A DNA stretch of 64,000 nt from Salinivenus sp. (GCA_018609755.1 JAHENZ010000222.1:22327-86326), one strand, 5' to 3'; counted from the first letter of the stretch, positions 19,539 to 29,878 are shown. Program-made: numbers and translations. The notes: generated by a model not told the origin, from the letters alone.

Positions 19539-20819
19539 ATGTCTGCTCGCCTGTTTCTCTGCGCCGGTCTGGTTGCTCTTCTCGCCTGGGGAGGCCTCGC
19601 CCCCACCGGAACGGCCCAGGACGTGCTCATTCCAATGGACGAAAAGCAAAGCAACCACCTGAAGGCGTACGGGGCCGTCTACAGCACCCTGAAGTCCGGA
19701 CAGAAGGTGGACTGGCTGCTCAATTCCCGGGGCGGATCGTTCCTCACCGGAGCCACAAAGACAGTCAAACAAGAGCTCCGCAGCCGAGGCGTCTCGTTTC
19801 AAGAGGTAAGCGGCGCACAGGCGTCTCAGATCATTGCGGAGGTAGAGTCGGACGGAAGCAACATGGCCGCCGTGCCGTTGGAGAAGGCGCCCAAAATTGC
19901 CGTGTACGCCCCGAGCGGAGCCGTCCCGTGGGACGATGCTGTGCGACTCGCGCTCAACTATGCCGACGTGCCGCACGACGTCATCTACGACGATGCGGTA
20001 CTCAACGGTGAGCTCGATCAGTACGACTGGCTCCACCTCCATCACGAGGACTTTACCGGCCAGTTCGGCAAATTCATCCGCTATCGCAACGAGCCCTGGT
20101 ACATCCAGAAGCAGAAGAAGGCCCGTGAACTCGCTCGTGAGCACGGGTACCGAAAAGTGAGTCAGCTCAAACTGGCCGTCACCCAGCGCATCCGCAACTA
20201 CGTGCGGCGCGGCGGCTTCATGTTCTCGATGTGCTCCGGCACCGAAACGTTCGACATTGCCCTCTCTGCCCGGAAGACGGACATCGTGCCGGATGCGTAC
20301 GACGGTGACCCCGTAGACCCCAACGCCCTCGAAAATCTGGATTTTGGTCCCACCCTCGCGTTTACGGACTTTCGCCCCAACCTGAACGCGCAGGAGTACT
20401 CCCACTCGAACATCGACGTAGGGCCTCCGCCCTCCGAGATTCGCGATCCGTCGCTCGACTACTTCACCCTCTTCGATTTTAGCGCCAAATGGGACCCGGT
20501 GCCCACCATGCTCACCCAAAACCACGTAGCCACGGTGAAGGGGTTCGTGGGCCAAACCACAGCCTTTAAGGAGGACCTCGTGAAGGAAGATGTCGTCGTA
20601 CTCGCCAAGCCGCCCGAGCGAGACCAGGTGCGCTACATCCACGGAACGCTCGGACAGGGCACGTTCACCTTCTACTCGGGCCACGACCCCGAAGACTACC
20701 AGCACTTCGTGGGCGATCCACCGACGGACCTGTCCCTTCACCCCAACTCGCCCGGCTACCGTCTCATTCTCAACAACATCCTCTTCCCCGCTGCCAAGAA
20801 GAAAAAGCAGAAAACGTGA
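19539..20819 (+). CDS. Exported protein with class-I glutamine-amidotransferase-like region; function uncertain
   Basis: Signal peptide; DVLIPMDEKQSNHLKAYGAVYSTL; IRNYVRRGGFMFSMCSGTETFDIALSA. Homologs in Bacteroidota-type genomes are, to my recollection, labelled 'asparagine synthetase B'. Confidence 0.6.
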   Translation: MSARLFLCAGLVALLAWGGLAPTGTAQDVLIPMDEKQSNHLKAYGAVYSTLKSGQKVDWLLNSRGGSFLTGATKTVKQELRSRGVSFQEVSGAQASQIIAEVESDGSNMAAVPLEKAPKIAVYAPSGAVPWDDAVRLALNYADVPHDVIYDDAVLNGELDQYDWLHLHHEDFTGQFGKFIRYRNEPWYIQKQKKARELAREHGYRKVSQLKLAVTQRIRNYVRRGGFMFSMCSGTETFDIALSARKTDIVPDAYDGDPVDPNALENLDFGPTLAFTDFRPNLNAQEYSHSNIDVGPPPSEIRDPSLDYFTLFDFSAKWDPVPTMLTQNHVATVKGFVGQTTAFKEDLVKEDVVVLAKPPERDQVRYIHGTLGQGTFTFYSGHDPEDYQHFVGDPPTDLSLHPNSPGYRLILNNILFPAAKKKKQKT

Positions 20820-20891
20820 GGGAAAGAGCCTCACCCCAAAATTGGAGCTCCTCTCTGGGAAGTGCCTAACCTGGGGTGCACTGCCTGGAAA

Positions 20892-20964
20892 TATTTCGTA
20901 TTCCGTATTTCGTATCCTCTTCCGAAACTGAGCGTCACGAAATACGCAATTCGCAATACGCACC
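20892..20964. repeat. Heptamer-type degenerate foldback repeat
   Basis: tatttcgtattccgtatttcgtatcc / acgaaatacgcaattcgcaatacgcacc. Confidence 0.65.
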
Positions 20965-21010
20965 GTCCCCCCGACCCCTCACTCGCACAGCGCAACTGCT
21001 TCTCTCCAAA

Positions 21011-21568
21011 ATGGCTGCCCCCTCCCCCTCCTCTAAGCCCGTCTCGGCCTCCACTTGCATGATGACCGAGATCGTGCTGCCGAACGACACCAACAGTCTC
21101 GGCAACATGATGGGCGGACGCCTGCTCCACCTCATGGACAAGTGTGCGGCCATCTCCGCCCAACGGCACGCCAACCGGGTCTGCGTCACGGCCGCCGTGG
21201 ACAACGTCGAGTTTCAGTCTGCCATCCAGGAAGGGGAGATTGTCGTGGTAAAGAGCCGAGTGAACCGGGCCTTCCATACCTCGATGGAAATTGAGCTCAA
21301 CGTGTGGGCCGAAAATCCGCGCGACGAAACGCAGCGAAAGTGCAACCGCGCGTTCTACACATTCGTCGCCCTTGATGAGGAAGGTGCAACTGTTGACGTG
21401 CCGTCGATCGCACCTGAAAATGACGAGGAGTACGAACGATACACCGCGGCAGCCAAGCGCCGCGACATCCGCCTCGTCCTGGCCGGGCGAAAAGATCTGC
21501 AGAACGCCTCCCACCTGAAAGAAGACATGATCACGGCCCTTCAACATTCGTCCGATGCTCTTGAGTAG
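21011..21568 (+). CDS. Acyl-CoA thioesterase (hotdog fold)
   Basis: MTEIVLPNDTNSLGNMMGGRLLHLMDKCAAISAQRHANRVCVTAAVDNVEFQSAIQEGEIVVVKSRVNRAFHTSMEIELNVWAE. Confidence 0.9.
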   Translation: MAAPSPSSKPVSASTCMMTEIVLPNDTNSLGNMMGGRLLHLMDKCAAISAQRHANRVCVTAAVDNVEFQSAIQEGEIVVVKSRVNRAFHTSMEIELNVWAENPRDETQRKCNRAFYTFVALDEEGATVDVPSIAPENDEEYERYTAAAKRRDIRLVLAGRKDLQNASHLKEDMITALQHSSDALE

Positions 21569-22061
21569 CGCGCTGGACCTCCAGCTTTGGCGGGGAAACC
21601 TCCGACTCGTCATTCTCCTCGCGCTCCTGATTGGAGGTGTTCTATCCAGACCGAGTACTGCGCAACGCGAACCGGGCTCTGTAACGGTCGGACTCGAAGT
21701 CGGCCACCTCGGCGGCGGGACCGCAAAGGTCTACCGCCCGGGGGCGGTCGCCTACAGCTCGCTCCTCACGACCGACGGCGACGACTTTGTCACGCTGTAT
21801 CTCCACCGGCTCCAGGAACGTCCCGTGGCCGACTCCCTCGTGCACCTCTACTACGGACCCGGCCTCTACGGTAGCGGCCAACAACTCGACACGACCCCCA
21901 CCCTCCAGGCAGGCGTTAGCGCGCAGGTGGGCTTCAACTTCTATGACGGTCGATTCGAGGTCTTTCTGCACGCCACCCCAATTCTCCGCGTCCGCCCGTC
22001 GCTGGTGCCACGCCTCGCCGGGAGTGTCGGGCTCCGGTACGATCTCTTTCAGGCAGACTGA
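21555..22061 (+). CDS. Hypothetical exported/outer-membrane protein
   Basis: Signal-like N-terminus, beta-rich sequence; start overlaps the end of the preceding CDS. Confidence 0.6.
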   Translation: MLLSSALDLQLWRGNLRLVILLALLIGGVLSRPSTAQREPGSVTVGLEVGHLGGGTAKVYRPGAVAYSSLLTTDGDDFVTLYLHRLQERPVADSLVHLYYGPGLYGSGQQLDTTPTLQAGVSAQVGFNFYDGRFEVFLHATPILRVRPSLVPRLAGSVGLRYDLFQAD

Positions 22062-22121
22062 CTGGCCCACTGGACGCAACGTGACGGTCCGTATCTCCCA
22101 GATGTCCTCGAATCCGGAGGC

Positions 22122-25100
22122 CTAAGAAGAGAGCTTCTCCTCAGTACGCTGGGCTCGCAGACGCTCTGGATCCCCAAACTGATCGAAGAGGACGGGGACG
22201 ACGACCATATTGAGGACGGTCGAGGTGACGAGTCCCCCAATCGTCACGATGGCGAGGGGGGTCTGAATCTCTTTGCCCGGCTCGCCCCCACCGAGGGCCA
22301 GTGGGACGAGCGCGAGGCCCGCCGTGAGGGCCGTCATGAGGATCGGATTGAGCCGTTCCATCGAGCCCTGCACGACGGCCGTCCGGAGCGAGTTGTCCTG
22401 CTGCAGCAGATCGATGTAGTGGCTCACGAGGAGGATGCCATTCCTCACCGCAATGCCGAAAAGGGTGACGAACCCGACCAGTGCCGCAATGTCGAGCGTG
22501 CCCTCTAGAAACAGGAAAAGGGCGGCCACTCCCCCCGTGAGGGCGAGGGGCAGGTTCACGAGAACCAGCATCGCCGCCCGAGCGCTGCCAAATTCCTGAT
22601 ACAAGAGCAAGAAGACGACGAGCAACGCGACCAGAGAGAGTCCCCCAATCCGCCGGGAGGCCTGCTGGGCGTTTTCGTACTGTCCCCCAATTTCGTAGTA
22701 GTAATTCTCCGGCAGTTCGACCTGATCCCCGATCCGCTGCTGCAGGTCGGCCACAACACTTCCCACGTCCCGCCCGCTGGTGTTGGCCGAGACGACGATC
22801 TTGCGCTGCACGTCTTCCCGGCTGACAGTGTTGGGCCCTCGCTCGTGCTGCACCGTGGCCAAGCGCGAGACCGGCACTTTCGGCCCGGCAGGCGTGTCAA
22901 TGAGGACGTTGCGAATGGACTCGGCCCCGGCCCGCCGGATAGAGTCGAGCTGCACGGTGAGATTGAAGGTCTGCTGCCCCTCGCGCACCTGGGAAACGGC
23001 CTCGCCGCCCACCAGCGCCTCGACGGCGTGGTTGAGCTGGCCCGGTGTGACACCGTACTTGGCCATCTGCTGCCGCTGGGCGTAGAGGCGAAGCTGTGAT
23101 ACGTCGGCCTGCTGCTCGACGGAGAGGTCCACGAGACCATTGGTCCCCGCAATGGCCCCTTGAACCTGCTCTGCAAGGTCGCGCAGTTCGTAGAGGTCCG
23201 GCCCGAAAATCTTTACGGCGATGTCCGTCCGCGTGCCCGACAGCATGTGATCGATGCGGTGTCCGATGGGCTGACCGATCGTGATATTGGTCCCCGGAAT
23301 CGCCGAGAGGCGTGTACGCACGTCGTCGGTAACCGCACGCATGCTCGTGCCCGCGAGGTCGACCTGCACGTCAATCTCAGAGGAGTTGGCGCCCTGTGCG
23401 TGAGCGCTTAGCTCGGCCCGACCGGTGCGTCGGGAGGTGGCCTCCACCGCCGGATGCTCCAGCAGCCGATCCTCGACCTCCTGCGCGATGCCGGTGGAGG
23501 CCTGCAGGCTCGTCCCCGGCGCCGTGACGGCACTGATGACGAGCGTTCCCTCCTGAAAGTCCGGCAGAAAACCACGGCCGAGGAAGGGAAGCACGGCGAG
23601 TGTCACAACCAGGAGAATTGCCGCAGCCCCAAGCACGAACCGGGAGTGCCCCAGTACCCAGTCGAGCGTCGACCGATAGGCCCCGTGCAGCCGCTGCACG
23701 AACCACGTGTCCTCGCCCTCCTGCACCGTCGACGATTCCGGGAGCAGGTAGTAGCAGAGCACGGGCGTCACCGTCACGGCCACGAACAACGAGGCGAGAA
23801 TGGCCACGATGTAGGCCAACCCTAAGGGTTGAAGGAGCCGCCCCTGCACGCCGGAGAGGAAGAAGAGGGGAACGAACACCACGCTGATGATGAGCGTCGC
23901 GTTCAGGATGGGACCGCGTACCTCCATCGACGCTTCGTACACCACCCGGAGAGTGTTCTTCTGCTCCTCTTCGGGCCGTTGTGCATTCTCCTTGAGTCGT
24001 CGGAAGACGTTCTCCACGTCGATAATCGCATCGTCCACGAGCGCCCCGATTGCGATGGCCAGTCCGCCGAGCGTCATGGTGTTGATCGTGACGCCGAGGC
24101 TGTACATCACGACCATCGCCACTGACAACGAGAGTGGAATGGCGAAAATCGAGATCGCGGTCGTCCGTACGTTCCACAAGAAGAGGAACAGGACGAGGAT
24201 GACGAGGAGTGCCCCATCCCGCAGCGCCTCGATCACGTTGTTTACGGCCAACGAGATGAAGTCCGCCTGCCGGAAAATGGAACGGTTGACGTCCATTCCA
24301 GCGGGAAGCTGCTGCTCGATTTGGTCGAGCTCGTCGGCCACTCGCTCGGTGAGTTCGAGGGTGTTGGCCCCGGGCTGCTTCTGGATGGAGACGATCACGG
24401 CCGGCTCCCCATTTACCGATCCCGTCCCGAGACGGGGCCGCTGAGCCCCCACGGTGACCTCCGCCACGTCTCGAAGCCGGATGGGCGTCCCGTCGCGGCT
24501 CGTTACGACCGTCGCTCCGATCTCTTCAATCTCATTGGTTCGTCCAATGCCGCGAACGAGCACTTCGCGCCCGTCTTGCTGATACACGCCCCCCGCCGCA
24601 TTCTCGTTGGATCCTTCCGCCGCCTCCATCACCGCCGACAGGGAAATCCCGAGCGTGCGCATCCGCTCCTGATCGACGATGACCTGATAGGCCTTCACCT
24701 CGCCGCCGTGCGGAATGACCTGTGCCACGCCGTCGACGGCGAGGAGCCGGCGACGCACGACGCGGTCCGCAGCGGTCCGCACCTCGCGCATCGAATGCTC
24801 GTCGCTGGTAACCGAGTCCTCGCGACTCGTTAAGCCGACCAGTAGAATCTCGCCCATGATGGACGTGATCGGGGCCATCACGGGCGCATCCACTCCGTCC
24901 GGCAGCTGGCCGCCGACGAGTTGAAGCTTCTCACTCACAATCTGACGGGCCTGGTAGATGTCAGTGCCCCACTCGAACTCGACCCACACGATGGAGTAGC
25001 CCTGCGCCGAACTGGACCGCACCCGCCGGACGCTCGCCGCCCCGTTCACCGCCGTCTCGATCGGATAGGTCACAAGCTTCTCGACCTCCTCGGGCGCCAT

Positions 25101-25265
25101 GCCGTGCGACTCGGTAATCACCGTCACGCGCGGGGCCGTCAGGTCCGGAAACACGTCCACCGGCATCGTGAAAGCGGCGTATCCCCCTGCCGCAAGCAGA
25201 AGCACGGCCCCGACGAGCGTCGTCAGTCGATTCGTAAGTGCCCACTGAATCGTGCGATCGAGCAT
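22122..25265 (-). CDS. Heavy-metal efflux RND transporter permease (CzcA/CusA family)
   Basis: 1047 aa; PVDVFPDLTAPRVTVITESHGMAPEEVEKLVTYPIETAVNGA; GALVDDAIIDVENVFRRL. Confidence 0.93.
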   Translation of the reverse strand: MLDRTIQWALTNRLTTLVGAVLLLAAGGYAAFTMPVDVFPDLTAPRVTVITESHGMAPEEVEKLVTYPIETAVNGAASVRRVRSSSAQGYSIVWVEFEWGTDIYQARQIVSEKLQLVGGQLPDGVDAPVMAPITSIMGEILLVGLTSREDSVTSDEHSMREVRTAADRVVRRRLLAVDGVAQVIPHGGEVKAYQVIVDQERMRTLGISLSAVMEAAEGSNENAAGGVYQQDGREVLVRGIGRTNEIEEIGATVVTSRDGTPIRLRDVAEVTVGAQRPRLGTGSVNGEPAVIVSIQKQPGANTLELTERVADELDQIEQQLPAGMDVNRSIFRQADFISLAVNNVIEALRDGALLVILVLFLFLWNVRTTAISIFAIPLSLSVAMVVMYSLGVTINTMTLGGLAIAIGALVDDAIIDVENVFRRLKENAQRPEEEQKNTLRVVYEASMEVRGPILNATLIISVVFVPLFFLSGVQGRLLQPLGLAYIVAILASLFVAVTVTPVLCYYLLPESSTVQEGEDTWFVQRLHGAYRSTLDWVLGHSRFVLGAAAILLVVTLAVLPFLGRGFLPDFQEGTLVISAVTAPGTSLQASTGIAQEVEDRLLEHPAVEATSRRTGRAELSAHAQGANSSEIDVQVDLAGTSMRAVTDDVRTRLSAIPGTNITIGQPIGHRIDHMLSGTRTDIAVKIFGPDLYELRDLAEQVQGAIAGTNGLVDLSVEQQADVSQLRLYAQRQQMAKYGVTPGQLNHAVEALVGGEAVSQVREGQQTFNLTVQLDSIRRAGAESIRNVLIDTPAGPKVPVSRLATVQHERGPNTVSREDVQRKIVVSANTSGRDVGSVVADLQQRIGDQVELPENYYYEIGGQYENAQQASRRIGGLSLVALLVVFLLLYQEFGSARAAMLVLVNLPLALTGGVAALFLFLEGTLDIAALVGFVTLFGIAVRNGILLVSHYIDLLQQDNSLRTAVVQGSMERLNPILMTALTAGLALVPLALGGGEPGKEIQTPLAIVTIGGLVTSTVLNMVVVPVLFDQFGDPERLRAQRTEEKLSS

Positions 25266-25274
25266 TGACTACTT

Positions 25275-25410
25275 CGTGTGTGGATGTTTGTAAGTATGAA
25301 TGTATGTAGGTGCACCAATTTTGGAAGGGGAGGCGGGGGCGACCGTCCTCAGAGTGACGTCCTCTGCCACTTTCAGACTTACACACTTCCACACCTACAA
25401 ACGCACAAGC
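25275..25410. repeat. Octamer-type degenerate foldback repeat between czcA-like and czcB-like genes
   Basis: cgtgtgtggatgtttgtaagtatgaatgtatgtaggtgc / gacttacacacttccacacctacaaacgcacaagc. Confidence 0.65.
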
Positions 25411-25414
25411 AAGA

Positions 25415-27001
25415 TCAATGCGGATGTCCGTGCCCGGCCATTTGGCTGCTGTTGAGGGAGGCGAGGTAGACCTGATAGGCCCCAGCAGTGACGACGTGCT
25501 CGCCCGCCTGAACGCCCCGCTCCACGAGGGTGTACTGCCCATCGGTCGGCCCGAGCTGCAGGCGCCGCCGCTCAAACGATTCGCCGCCGGTTTGCACGTA
25601 GGCTACCGGCTGTCCGTCCTCGGTTTGAATGGCTTCGTTGGGAATGGTGACCCCCGTCCGGTCATCCTCTAGAAGAAGCCGCGCATCGGCCATCATGCCG
25701 ATTTTGAGGGCGCCGTTTGGATTGGGTACTCCAAGCCGAACGGACAGCGTTCGGGTGTCCGTGTCAATCGCAGCGTCCGTCGAAACCACCCGGCTCGCCT
25801 CATAAGTTGTGTCGCTTCCCTCTACAGTGAACACGGCCCCGGTCGCCCCACTCACAGCCCCCGCGTGTTCGGCGGGCACCCGGAGGCGAACCCACACGCG
25901 GCTCGGATCGACGATCGTGTAGAGGACCGTCCCCACCTCCACGCGGCTTCCCGGCGCGAGATGGCGCTCCTGAATCTGCCCGCTGATCGGGGCCTTCAGG
26001 TGGTAATTGAATCCGGAGTCGCCGCTAGCGGTCTCGACGGCGGCCGACGCTGCTGGAGGCTCCGCAATTTCGCCCTCTCCGCCCATCGATTCGAGAGCGG
26101 TCCGTGCCAGCTCCAGGTCGTGTTGCGCCTCCACGAGCCGCTTTCGGGGAATCGCCTCGGCCTCCACCAGCCGCTCGGCACGACGCACCTCTCGCTGGAG
26201 CCGTTCGACACGCCCCTTCAATTCGGCGTAGGAGCCCTCTCCCCCTGACGGGCTGAGGATCCCCAGCGTCTGTCCCTTCCGCACCCGGTCGCCGGGGGCG
26301 GGCATGTTCAGGTTCGCCTGGGCGGGCGTAAGGCCGCTCACCGGGACCGACACCTTCGCGAACTGCCCCGCGACCGGCTCAATCGTCCCGGTCGCCTCGA
26401 CCGACCGCTGCACGGCCCGCTCCTGTGCCTCCGCAACCTCAAACGACATGTCCCATTGCTGCTCCTTGGAGTACGAGATCTCCGCTGAACCGCTCCCGGG
26501 CGTAGGCACTGCCGATGTGCTCTCATAGACGGTGAGGTCGCCCACGTCGATGGTATCTTCCACCTGCGCCCCCTCCACAATCATGAAGAGCCGAAAGGTC
26601 CCCGTCTCCGGAATCGAGGGCTGAGGCGTGAAGATCCCGGGCGAGGACGGCTCCTCAACCGTATGCACGTACGCCGCGCCGTCCGGACGGCGGAAGCGCA
26701 GCGTGAGCGATCCCTCCGTGAGGGGGCGGTACTCGCCCAGGCGAGTCACGTGAACGGCCCAGGGTGCGCTGGTCTCCCCAGCAACCATCGGTGGATGCTC
26801 GGCGAATACCTCAACGGCCTCCGACCACACAGTGGCGGTCACCCCGCTTCCATGGCCGTGCTCCTCCGTCGTCTGCGTTGCGGAGTGGCTGTGGGCGTCC
26901 CCTCCGTGCGAGTGCTCATCGGACGATTCGTCTCCACATCCGAAGAGCAACATACTGGTACTAAGCAAAGCGACGAATGCCAGACGGGACATTAAAGTCA
27001 T
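25415..27001 (-). CDS. Efflux RND transporter periplasmic adaptor (CzcB/CusB-like) with His-rich N-terminus
   Basis: Lipoprotein signal LLFGCGD, EHSHGGDAHSHS, HlyD-type biotinyl-lipoyl motifs (KAPISGQIQERHLAPGSRVEVGTVLYTI). Confidence 0.9.
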   Translation of the reverse strand: MTLMSRLAFVALLSTSMLLFGCGDESSDEHSHGGDAHSHSATQTTEEHGHGSGVTATVWSEAVEVFAEHPPMVAGETSAPWAVHVTRLGEYRPLTEGSLTLRFRRPDGAAYVHTVEEPSSPGIFTPQPSIPETGTFRLFMIVEGAQVEDTIDVGDLTVYESTSAVPTPGSGSAEISYSKEQQWDMSFEVAEAQERAVQRSVEATGTIEPVAGQFAKVSVPVSGLTPAQANLNMPAPGDRVRKGQTLGILSPSGGEGSYAELKGRVERLQREVRRAERLVEAEAIPRKRLVEAQHDLELARTALESMGGEGEIAEPPAASAAVETASGDSGFNYHLKAPISGQIQERHLAPGSRVEVGTVLYTIVDPSRVWVRLRVPAEHAGAVSGATGAVFTVEGSDTTYEASRVVSTDAAIDTDTRTLSVRLGVPNPNGALKIGMMADARLLLEDDRTGVTIPNEAIQTEDGQPVAYVQTGGESFERRRLQLGPTDGQYTLVERGVQAGEHVVTAGAYQVYLASLNSSQMAGHGHPH

Positions 27002-27057
27002 GGGGCAAGAACGTTGTGATCGGAGAGCACCTGGATCCACAGGCGAAGCCGCGTCGG

Positions 27058-27357
27058 CTACTCGTGCGAATGCTCTTCGCCGCCGTGGGAATGTCCCCCC
27101 TCCTCATGGCTGTGCTCGCCCTCGGGTCCGTGGGTGCTGTCGGCGTCCATCCCGGACGTGTCGAGTCGAGTCTTCGAGGTATCCTGGTGGGTGTGGCCGC
27201 CATCTTCGTGGCTGTGCTCGCTCCCCTCGGCGTGCGAGTGTGAGTCGCCGTCGTGCGAATGGCTGCCCCCACTTTCGCTACCGCACGCGGGAAGCCCAAT
27301 GGTGAGCGTAAGGACAAAAAGTACGGTGAAAATCGAGGAGGTCCAGCTGCGGTTCAT
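27058..27357 (-). CDS. Small His-rich lipoprotein, predicted metal binding
   Basis: MNRSWTSSIFTVLFVLTLTIGLPACGSESGGSHSHDGDSHSHAEGSEHSHEDGGHTHQ...EGEHSHEEGGHSHGGEEHSHE; lies between efflux genes. Confidence 0.8.
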   Translation of the reverse strand: MNRSWTSSIFTVLFVLTLTIGLPACGSESGGSHSHDGDSHSHAEGSEHSHEDGGHTHQDTSKTRLDTSGMDADSTHGPEGEHSHEEGGHSHGGEEHSHE

Positions 27358-27403
27358 GGGGGCGATTGTTTGGTGAGTGCGTACGTCGAAACGAGAATAC
27401 GGA

Positions 27404-28759
27404 TTACGGAAGACGGATCGGCTCTCCCATGGCCCGGAGCAGTGCAAAGTAGCGGGTCCAGAGATCGGCTCGAAGATCAACGGTCGTAAGGCGGGCGTCG
27501 CGGTACGCGTCCGCCGCGTCGAGGAGTTCCACGAGAGACATCTCGCCTTCGTCGTAGCTCGTCTGCGCGATGCGGAGCAGATCGTCGGCGCCCCGCAGCA
27601 ACTCGTCGCTGAGGAACTGCGATTGTTGACGCGTGGACGTGTACGCCGCGTGGGCACGGCGCACCTCGTTTCTGATTTCGCGGCGGGCGAGAACCTGCTG
27701 GGTCTGCACCCCCTGGAGCCGAGCGGACTCGGCCTCGGCAGCCCCCCGGTTGCGATCGAAAAAGGGAAGGGGAATCCCAAAACCGAGAAAGGCGCCTTCA
27801 AAGCCATTGGATTGCCGCTTGTATCCAGCCGTGACGGACGGATCCGGCCACGCCTCTCGGCGCGCGGCGTGGAGACCCGCTTCTTGGGCCGCGACCTCTG
27901 ACTGCCAGCGGCGCAACTCCCGACGCTGCCGGAGTGCCGTGCGAAGGGCCTTCCGCTCGGAAATGGCCGGCGGAATCGAGGCGGGAAGCGACGCGGCTGC
28001 CACCGACGGCGCATCGTCGGGTAAAATCAGAAGAGCGAGTTGTCGTCGGGCCGTCCGGGCCTCCAGCCGCGCCGCAGCCAGCCGCTGTTCGTACCGCGCC
28101 CGCTCCAGCCGAATGCGCCGGACGGCGTAGCCGGACGCGTCGCCCTCGTCCTCACGCTCGGCCATGCTGGTGTCGGCCCGCCGAAAAACGTGGGTCACCT
28201 GCTCCAAGCGTCGACGCCGTGTGTCTGCCGTAGCGGCCTCGACGTAGGCCTCCGCCACCTGCTGGGCCAGCCGGGCACTGTCCGCTGCTGCCCGGAGGCG
28301 GGCGGCCCTCGCGGCCTTCTGTGCGGACGCAATTCGGGCAGAGCGACCGCTCCACTCGACCTGCTGACTCAGGTTCAGGTACGTCTCCGACACGCGTTGG
28401 CTTCCTCGCCAGAGCGGCTCGTGTGTGGCCCGAAGGGTCGGGTTGGGATAGGCTCCTGCCTGTCGGGCCTCTCCCTGACGTGCCCGTGCCTCCGACTGAA
28501 GCCGCTCCAGGGACAGATTGTTCTCCCGAAAAAGACGAAGCGCCTCACTCAGCCCGACGACCTCAAGCGAATCTGCCGCTTGTCCTGCAGACGGGGCTCT
28601 CATGAACGCTTCGGAATCGAGCCCGGATCGTTGGGAGAATGAAGAAGAATGATCCTGTGCCTGTGAATGGGTTGGAGTTACGACAACCGCAGCAGCGAGA
28701 CAAGACGAGGCAAGGATTTGAGCAATCGGAACGGGAATGCAGCGCAGGGACAGTGTCAT
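27404..28759 (-). CDS. TolC family outer membrane efflux protein (CzcC-like)
   Basis: GLSEALRLFRENNLSLERLQSEARARQGEARQAGAYPNPTLRATHEP; repeated coiled-coil domains. Confidence 0.9.
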   Translation of the reverse strand: MTLSLRCIPVPIAQILASSCLAAAVVVTPTHSQAQDHSSSFSQRSGLDSEAFMRAPSAGQAADSLEVVGLSEALRLFRENNLSLERLQSEARARQGEARQAGAYPNPTLRATHEPLWRGSQRVSETYLNLSQQVEWSGRSARIASAQKAARAARLRAAADSARLAQQVAEAYVEAATADTRRRRLEQVTHVFRRADTSMAEREDEGDASGYAVRRIRLERARYEQRLAAARLEARTARRQLALLILPDDAPSVAAASLPASIPPAISERKALRTALRQRRELRRWQSEVAAQEAGLHAARREAWPDPSVTAGYKRQSNGFEGAFLGFGIPLPFFDRNRGAAEAESARLQGVQTQQVLARREIRNEVRRAHAAYTSTRQQSQFLSDELLRGADDLLRIAQTSYDEGEMSLVELLDAADAYRDARLTTVDLRADLWTRYFALLRAMGEPIRLP

Positions 28760-29119
28760 TCGTGATTGGGTTGGGGTACGAGCGGAATTCCGTATAAGAT
28801 AGTCGTTCCACACTCGACCCCGAATTGTTCACCTCTCCGAACCCGTCCGAAGTCCAGAAGCTGCGCGATAACGTGCAGCAGGTGCGCGCTACCGCACAGT
28901 CAAGTAACGCGGAATTGCCTTCTGCGTGGCGCTAAAGCAATTTGAAGGCAAGACACAGTAGTTTCGACTTGGGATTCGCCGCAATCAACGCCAGGGGACT
29001 GACATCGGAAGGGCCATATGTCTTCTTCTGTTCGTGCAGCAGCACTGGTGAACGGACTGATTCGCCCAAAAGTGGGCGTACATTTTTAGCTAGACACAAA
29101 AGCCTCATGGAAAAATCGG

Positions 29120-29878
29120 CTAATGGACGTAGCTGCCCGCATTTACGTCGATCGTGGCCCCGGTAGCATGGTCAGCGTAGCCGCTGGCAAGGAAGACCAC
29201 GAACGGCGCCACGTCCTCCGGCACCGTCAGGTCGTCGATAGCGAGGTCGCTCGTGGCGTGTGCTTCTCCATACTCGTCGATGAAGTCCTGTGCCATGTCA
29301 GTCCGCACGAAGCCCGGGGCAATCGTGAACGCCTTGACGCCGTCGTCGCCGAAGCCGCGGGCCACCGATCGGGTGAGGGCTACGAGCCCAGCCTTCGAGG
29401 CGGCGTAGGTCATGTAATCCGGCGTGTCTCCCCGGAATGCAGCACGGGACGCAATGCTAATCAGGCGTCCGCCTCCGTGCTCTCGGAAGTGCGGAAGCGC
29501 GTGGCGACACAGCAGCTCCGGCGCCCGCAGGTTTACGTGCATCGTGTCCGTCCAGCTCTCGTGCCAGTCCTCCGTCTCCGCGTCGAGCGGCGTCGGGACG
29601 GCCACCCCGGCGTTCAGCACCAGGGCGTCCACCGGCCCAAATGTGTCCACGACATTTGCGAAGAGCCGATCGGTGGCCTCGAGATCGGAAAGATCGGCCT
29701 GGATCGGCTTCGCCCCGTCTCCGCACTGATCGGCCACCTCCCGTGCCGCCTCTCGACTCTGACCGTAGTGAACCGCCACGGTGGCCCCGGCGTCCGCAAG
29801 AGCGAGGGCCGTAGCGCGTCCTATACCTCGGCTGGCACCGGTGACGAGGATGGTGTGATCGGCGAGCTCCAACTTCAT
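29120..29878 (-). CDS. SDR family oxidoreductase (3-oxoacyl-ACP reductase-like)
   Basis: ILVTGASRGIGRATALALADAGATVAVHYG; YAASKAGLVALTRSVARGFGDDGVKAFTIAPGFVRTDM. Confidence 0.92.
   Translation of the reverse strand: MKLELADHTILVTGASRGIGRATALALADAGATVAVHYGQSREAAREVADQCGDGAKPIQADLSDLEATDRLFANVVDTFGPVDALVLNAGVAVPTPLDAETEDWHESWTDTMHVNLRAPELLCRHALPHFREHGGGRLISIASRAAFRGDTPDYMTYAASKAGLVALTRSVARGFGDDGVKAFTIAPGFVRTDMAQDFIDEYGEAHATSDLAIDDLTVPEDVAPFVVFLASGYADHATGATIDVNAGSYVH

Noticed and set aside
19494-20963. 489-aa minus-strand ORF opposite the exported GATase-like gene
   Set aside because: Shadow ORF; the + strand gene has a signal peptide and conserved motifs.
28985-29010. Segment acgccaggggactgacatc resembling the interior of the 155-bp element
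   Set aside because: Similarity limited to ~16 nt with no recognisable ends.
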